DNA from: JACPFJ01 sp036504875 | GTDB lineage: Bacteria > Desulfobacterota > Desulfuromonadia > Geobacterales > Pseudopelobacteraceae | Assembly: GCA_036504875.1 (NCBI GenBank) | Contig: DASXUK010000075.1 | Span: forward strand, 29,381-93,380 | DNA: 64,000 nt | Direction of reading: 5' to 3' | Shown: positions 60,899-64,000 of the stretch, piece after piece | Layout: every line of letters begins with the position of its first letter | How positions within the stretch are numbered: position 1 is the first letter of the stretch | Program-made: the position numbers and the translations under genes | The notes under the pieces: generated by a model | The model's database searches: none | What the model was told of the DNA's origin: nothing | The model's input: the letters and a program-made list of their open reading frames with translations, nothing else

Positions 60899-62524
60899 TT
60901 ACAGGATAAAATCAGTGGAAAGGAAGTTTGAACGGCGCTCGCGAACGATAGTGCTGATGAGGGCCTTATTGGCTGCCTGATCCTTGGTCGCAACGAGGGT
61001 GCGAATCGAGAAGGCCCGCAGGGCATCGGACACCGACAGAGTACCGACCGCAGAGTCTTTTCTCCCCGTGAATGGAAAAATGTCCGGGCCGCGTTGACAC
61101 TGGCTGTTGATATTGACCCGGCAAACCTGGTTGACTAGCTGATCAATCAGGGGTGCCAAAGTAGCGGGGTCACGGCCAAAAATGCTCACCTGCTGCCCGT
61201 AGAGAGAATCAACGATGTAGCGGACAGGGGATATTATGTCGCCAAACGGAAGAACAGGAACCACCGGTCCAAACTGCTCCTCATGATACAGACGCATCCG
61301 CTCATTGACCGGGTAGACCAGGGCCGGATAGAAAAAACTGTTGCAGACTGCCCCGCCACCCTCATTGACTACCTTCGCGCCGAGCCGTTCTGCATCGGCA
61401 ATCAGTCCGTTCAGATATGCGGGTTTGTCCTGCTCCGGCAAGGGAGTGACCATTACGTCAGGCTCCCACGGCATGCCGCATTTCAATTTTCCAAGCGCTG
61501 CAGTGAAAAGATCCAGGAATATTTCCGCGATAAGCTCATGGACAAAGATGATCTTAATGGCAGTGCAACGCTGTCCATTGAACGTCAGGCTGCCGGCAAT
61601 GCATTCTTCCACCGCCTGTTCCAGATCGGCGTCAGGCAGGATGATGGCTGGGTTCTTGGCCTCAAGCCCCAGAGTTACCCTCAGACGATGCGGCCGTGGA
61701 TGGGCCTTCTGTAGGGTATCGGCGGCTTGGCTCGAACCGATGAACGCCAGCGTATCCACCCTGCCGGAGGCCATCAGGGGCGGGGCGACGGACCTTCCGG
61801 CGCCATAGAGGGTATTGACCACGCCAGGCGGGAAGGTATCGCGAAAAGCCTTCAGCAAGGGTTGAAAAAGGAGCACCCCGTGGCGCGGCGGTTTGACAAC
61901 AACCGTATTCCCCATGATTAGCGCCGGAATCAGGGTCGTAAAGGTTTCGTTGAGCGGATAGTTGTACGGCCCCATGCTGAGGGCAACCCCTAGCGGAGCA
62001 CGACGAATCTGACCGATGATCCCCTGTTCAATTACGAAACGCGACGAAACCCGGTCCAGTTCCTTGAGGGCGTCGATGGTAGCGCCGATATAGTCCACAG
62101 TCCGATCGAATTCCTTGCGGGAATCGGCCAGGCTTTTGCCGATCTCCCACATTAGCAGCTTCACCACCTCATCGCGCTGTTCCATCATCCGCCATGCAAA
62201 TTCCTGTACATGTTCGATGCGGCCTGCCACCGACATGGCCGGCCAGTTCCCCCGACCGTTGTCATAGGCCCGCACTGCGGCATCCAGGGCAATCAGCGCC
62301 TCAACTTCGCCCATCAACGGGAAGCTCCCAAGGAGTTGGCGCACCGGGCCATCGGCCGTGGTGCAACAGACCGGAGAGAATACTTTCTGAACCGGGCCGG
62401 TCCAGTGGTGCAGTTCGCCATCCAGCAGGTAAGCGGTCTGATCAAGGGGTGCAGCAAGGCGAAACTCTGCCGGTATGGCATCAATGGCGGGGAAAACTGC
62501 AGCGAGTGGTGATGGCACGGACAT
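60899..62524 (-). CDS. Aldehyde dehydrogenase, non-phosphorylating GAPDH-like
   Basis: A 541-residue ALDH-superfamily enzyme. The N-terminal 70 residues are an extension before the NAD(P)-binding fold (PLGVALSMGPYNYPLNETFT, FIGSS). Catalytic residues appear as Glu in GLEAKNPAI and Cys in TFNGQRCTAIK. The sequence looks closest to the NADP-dependent glyceraldehyde-3-phosphate dehydrogenase (GapN) group, with FGPVVPVLPF near the C-terminus. It would oxidise an aldehyde to an acid with NAD(P), a different route from AOR. It lies between two copies of a 12-bp repeat (60187, 62761). Confidence 0.85.
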   Translation of the reverse strand: MSVPSPLAAVFPAIDAIPAEFRLAAPLDQTAYLLDGELHHWTGPVQKVFSPVCCTTADGPVRQLLGSFPLMGEVEALIALDAAVRAYDNGRGNWPAMSVAGRIEHVQEFAWRMMEQRDEVVKLLMWEIGKSLADSRKEFDRTVDYIGATIDALKELDRVSSRFVIEQGIIGQIRRAPLGVALSMGPYNYPLNETFTTLIPALIMGNTVVVKPPRHGVLLFQPLLKAFRDTFPPGVVNTLYGAGRSVAPPLMASGRVDTLAFIGSSQAADTLQKAHPRPHRLRVTLGLEAKNPAIILPDADLEQAVEECIAGSLTFNGQRCTAIKIIFVHELIAEIFLDLFTAALGKLKCGMPWEPDVMVTPLPEQDKPAYLNGLIADAERLGAKVVNEGGGAVCNSFFYPALVYPVNERMRLYHEEQFGPVVPVLPFGDIISPVRYIVDSLYGQQVSIFGRDPATLAPLIDQLVNQVCRVNINSQCQRGPDIFPFTGRKDSAVGTLSVSDALRAFSIRTLVATKDQAANKALISTIVRERRSNFLSTDFIL

Positions 62525-62858
62525 TTACTCCTCCTTCGTTCTTGGCAGGCGATACATTGACAAATTCTAGCACCATTGCCGCAGCAGTCAAAAACACAGG
62601 TGTTTGTCTATCGGGAGAACCTGGATATTCCTTATGCTGAACTCAAGTGGCTCCTGTCTAAGTGCTTTCAGTAAAATACACCCCCAATTCTACCCCCAAA
62701 AATATTTGATTGGATGTTTCAGCATGTTACAAGGTTTCACCAATTTGTTCGAATGAACTATAGGGATTCGAACCGTAGTGACGGAGGTTGATATCTTTGT
62801 ATTGGAGTATGCTTATGCTGATGATATAGAGATGCGGTTCTTCAGAGGGTCTTGATTT
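62525..62858. other. Intergenic region with tRNA-like T-arm repeat
   Basis: A second copy of TAGGGATTCGAA lies at 62761-62772, directly repeated from 60187. Two short runs, ACACCCCCAAT and TACCCCCAAAA, lie in front of it (62679-62702). No gene was found. Confidence 0.35.
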
Positions 62859-62990
62859 GAATCAAAACCTGGGACGTTGTTTATTTGTCCATTAACTTGG
62901 ACAGCTCCGGAATCAAAACCTGGGACGAATCAAAACCTGGAATCAAAACCTGGGACGTTGTTTATTTGTCCATTAACTTGGACAGCTCCG
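62859..62990 (+). repeat. Direct repeats beside the REP-associated transposase
   Basis: A 51-bp unit starting GAATCAAAACCTGGGAC and ending CAGCTCCG is present at 62859-62909 and 62940-62990 without mismatch. Between are two partial copies of its first 13-17 bases (62910-62926, 62927-62939). The second full copy overlaps the last 29 bp of the transposase gene, so the first copy carries a duplicate of the gene's 3' end. Confidence 0.85.
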
Positions 62991-63936
62991 AATGATTCTT
63001 CACAATACTTTCCCCTCTGGCAGCTGCTACGCTGACTCCAGCACGACGGAGATTTACGTGCCCACCGATTTCGACACCGCTATGACCCACCTGGCGGACG
63101 GCAAGATAGCAAATGACGCTCCTGGCATCCACTATCCTGGCCGCACGGGTCCTAAGTCGTAACTCTTGCGGATCGAGTTCGAAATGGCGGCAGACATTTG
63201 CCACAATTTCCTCGATCTCCATGGACCGCGGGAATTTTGATTCAAGCTCTCGCCGTTCCCGCAACTCCTCAACGAATTCTCCACTGCCTAGGACTCGTTC
63301 GTCACACAGCTCTTCGCTTTGCTCTCCTAATGCACCTCTCAATAGCCTTCGTCCGCCGCCGAGATCGTCACGCTTTCCCAATGCAACACCGTCAGCAACA
63401 AACAACTGATACCTTTTTCTTGCCTCCCGCTTCCCTTTTGAGAAGAGGGAAAGAACTTCATCCACAACCTGCCCTTCCAATACGCCTTCTTCCATAAGGA
63501 CAGAGTGACCGGACCAGTGATAGTTGACGAGAGCGGCAAAATCCTTCACCAGTCCCGCACGAAGCGGATTAAGATGAATGTAACGGACCAACTCCAGGAG
63601 ATAAGCATCCTCTTCACATACAATGGATTTATAACGGTTCTGAAACAGGTGGCCCGACCGCCTGTGGCGGAGGTTGAAGTAAATAGCATACCCGGTGAGC
63701 AGCCTGCGCATAAAGGGCGCGAGTCGTGTGTTCCGCGGACGAAGAAGGAGATGAATGTGATTGGTCATGAACGACCATGCAAGACATTCGGTACCGGTCT
63801 GGACGAGAAGCTTAGAGAGGTTATGGAGGAATCGCCCCCGGTCGGCATCGTCAAAGAAGATGTCGCAGCGGTTTACGCCGCGTACCATGACGTGCTGCAA
63901 AAGGTCTGGGAGATCAAGGCGAGCTGTTCTTGGCAT
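62962..63936 (-). CDS. REP-associated tyrosine transposase (RAYT, Y1/HUH)
   Basis: A 324-residue protein. The HUH motif is HIH (His60, His62 in TNHIHLLLRP), and the catalytic Tyr is probably Tyr119 in VRYIHLNPLRAGL. The C-terminal part (about 235-310) resembles the DnaA helix-turn-helix domain (RTRAARIVDARSVICYLAV, LRRAGVSVAAARGES), a common extension in RAYTs. These domesticated enzymes cut and copy REP hairpins. Inverted repeats flank the gene: GGACGTTGTTTATTTGT at 62953-62969 and its reverse complement at 63971-63987. Confidence 0.9.
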   Translation of the reverse strand: MPRTARLDLPDLLQHVMVRGVNRCDIFFDDADRGRFLHNLSKLLVQTGTECLAWSFMTNHIHLLLRPRNTRLAPFMRRLLTGYAIYFNLRHRRSGHLFQNRYKSIVCEEDAYLLELVRYIHLNPLRAGLVKDFAALVNYHWSGHSVLMEEGVLEGQVVDEVLSLFSKGKREARKRYQLFVADGVALGKRDDLGGGRRLLRGALGEQSEELCDERVLGSGEFVEELRERRELESKFPRSMEIEEIVANVCRHFELDPQELRLRTRAARIVDARSVICYLAVRQVGHSGVEIGGHVNLRRAGVSVAAARGESIVKNHSELSKLMDK

Positions 63937-63970
63937 AAGGCAAAGATAGCAACAAACGGTAAGTTAGTAA

Positions 63971-64000
63971 ACAAATAAACAACGTCCCCGGAGGGGTCCC
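63971..64000. repeat. Terminal inverted repeat and REP hairpin of the transposase
   Basis: ACAAATAAACAACGTCC (63971-63987) is the reverse complement of 62953-62969. It is followed by CCCCGGAGGGG, a small palindromic (REP-like) hairpin that runs to the window edge. Confidence 0.75.

Noticed and set aside
62859..62990. CRISPR-like repeats
   Set aside because: Units are 51 bp and nearly contiguous, with no spacers and no cas genes; they belong to the transposase.

Overview
The window looks like a chromosome segment of a Geobacter-type bacterium (Desulfuromonadia/Geobacterales); this is inferred from content, not from a marker gene. Pointers are a high density of sensor kinases, GEMM-type cyclic-dinucleotide riboswitches, tungsten aldehyde:ferredoxin oxidoreductases with molybdopterin-cofactor riboswitches, envelope proteins of the DUF2950, DUF3300 and BON types, and palindromic repeats. 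No rRNA, intact tRNA or CRISPR array was found.

Positions 1-5050 (minus strand) hold small secreted or envelope proteins: a partial 30-residue-repeat protein, DUF2950, DUF3300, a Met/His/acid-tailed periplasmic protein, a 49-residue membrane peptide, a three-BON-domain protein and a 50-residue lipoprotein. Positions 5349-11079 (plus) hold two membrane histidine kinases, a stand-alone receiver and a DUF302 protein. A chemoreceptor gene follows on the minus strand, behind a promoter, a GEMM riboswitch and a terminator. A second GEMM riboswitch precedes a small basic secreted protein at 13658.

Positions 14020-34088 are general physiology: a Ca2+-type P-ATPase, a short-type cytochrome bd oxidase (cydAB), a lipoprotein, an MFS transporter and an aldo/keto reductase. 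An envelope-stress locus comes next (Spy-like protein, ECF sigma factor, putative anti-sigma factor, second Spy-like protein, SH3 protein), then a full RND efflux system with two permeases, an adaptor and an outer-membrane channel. A palindromic repeat forms the C-terminal tail of the first permease.

Positions 34161-60055 form a tungsten-enzyme island. A sigma-54 activator of AcoR type is followed by two parallel cassettes: iron alcohol dehydrogenase, tungsten aldehyde oxidoreductase (AOR), MoaD-like sulfur carrier and ThiF/MoeB-like E1 enzyme. They lie at 36843-41309 and 51591-55909. In cassette 1 the E1 enzyme is fused to a fasciclin (FAS1) domain. Between them, on the minus strand, are moaA, a MOSC protein, a ribbon-helix-helix protein, a radical SAM/SPASM maturase, a fused NfnAB-like flavoprotein, a porin, a BioD/DRTGG protein, a CinA-like MoCF protein and a third GEMM-controlled secreted protein. 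Cassette 2 has a sigma-54 promoter with two upstream palindromes and a Moco/Tuco riboswitch before AOR2. A second Moco/Tuco riboswitch with promoter and terminator precedes tupABC, a molbindin, moaC and mogA. A coherent reading is that ethanol or other alcohols are oxidised to aldehydes and then acids by ADH plus AOR. Reduced ferredoxin would pass to NAD(P) through the NfnAB-like protein, while tungstate uptake and tungstopterin synthesis are set by cofactor-sensing RNA.

Positions 60056-64000 look more mobile: att-like scars, a small lipoprotein, an aldehyde dehydrogenase, and a REP-associated tyrosine transposase with its repeats.
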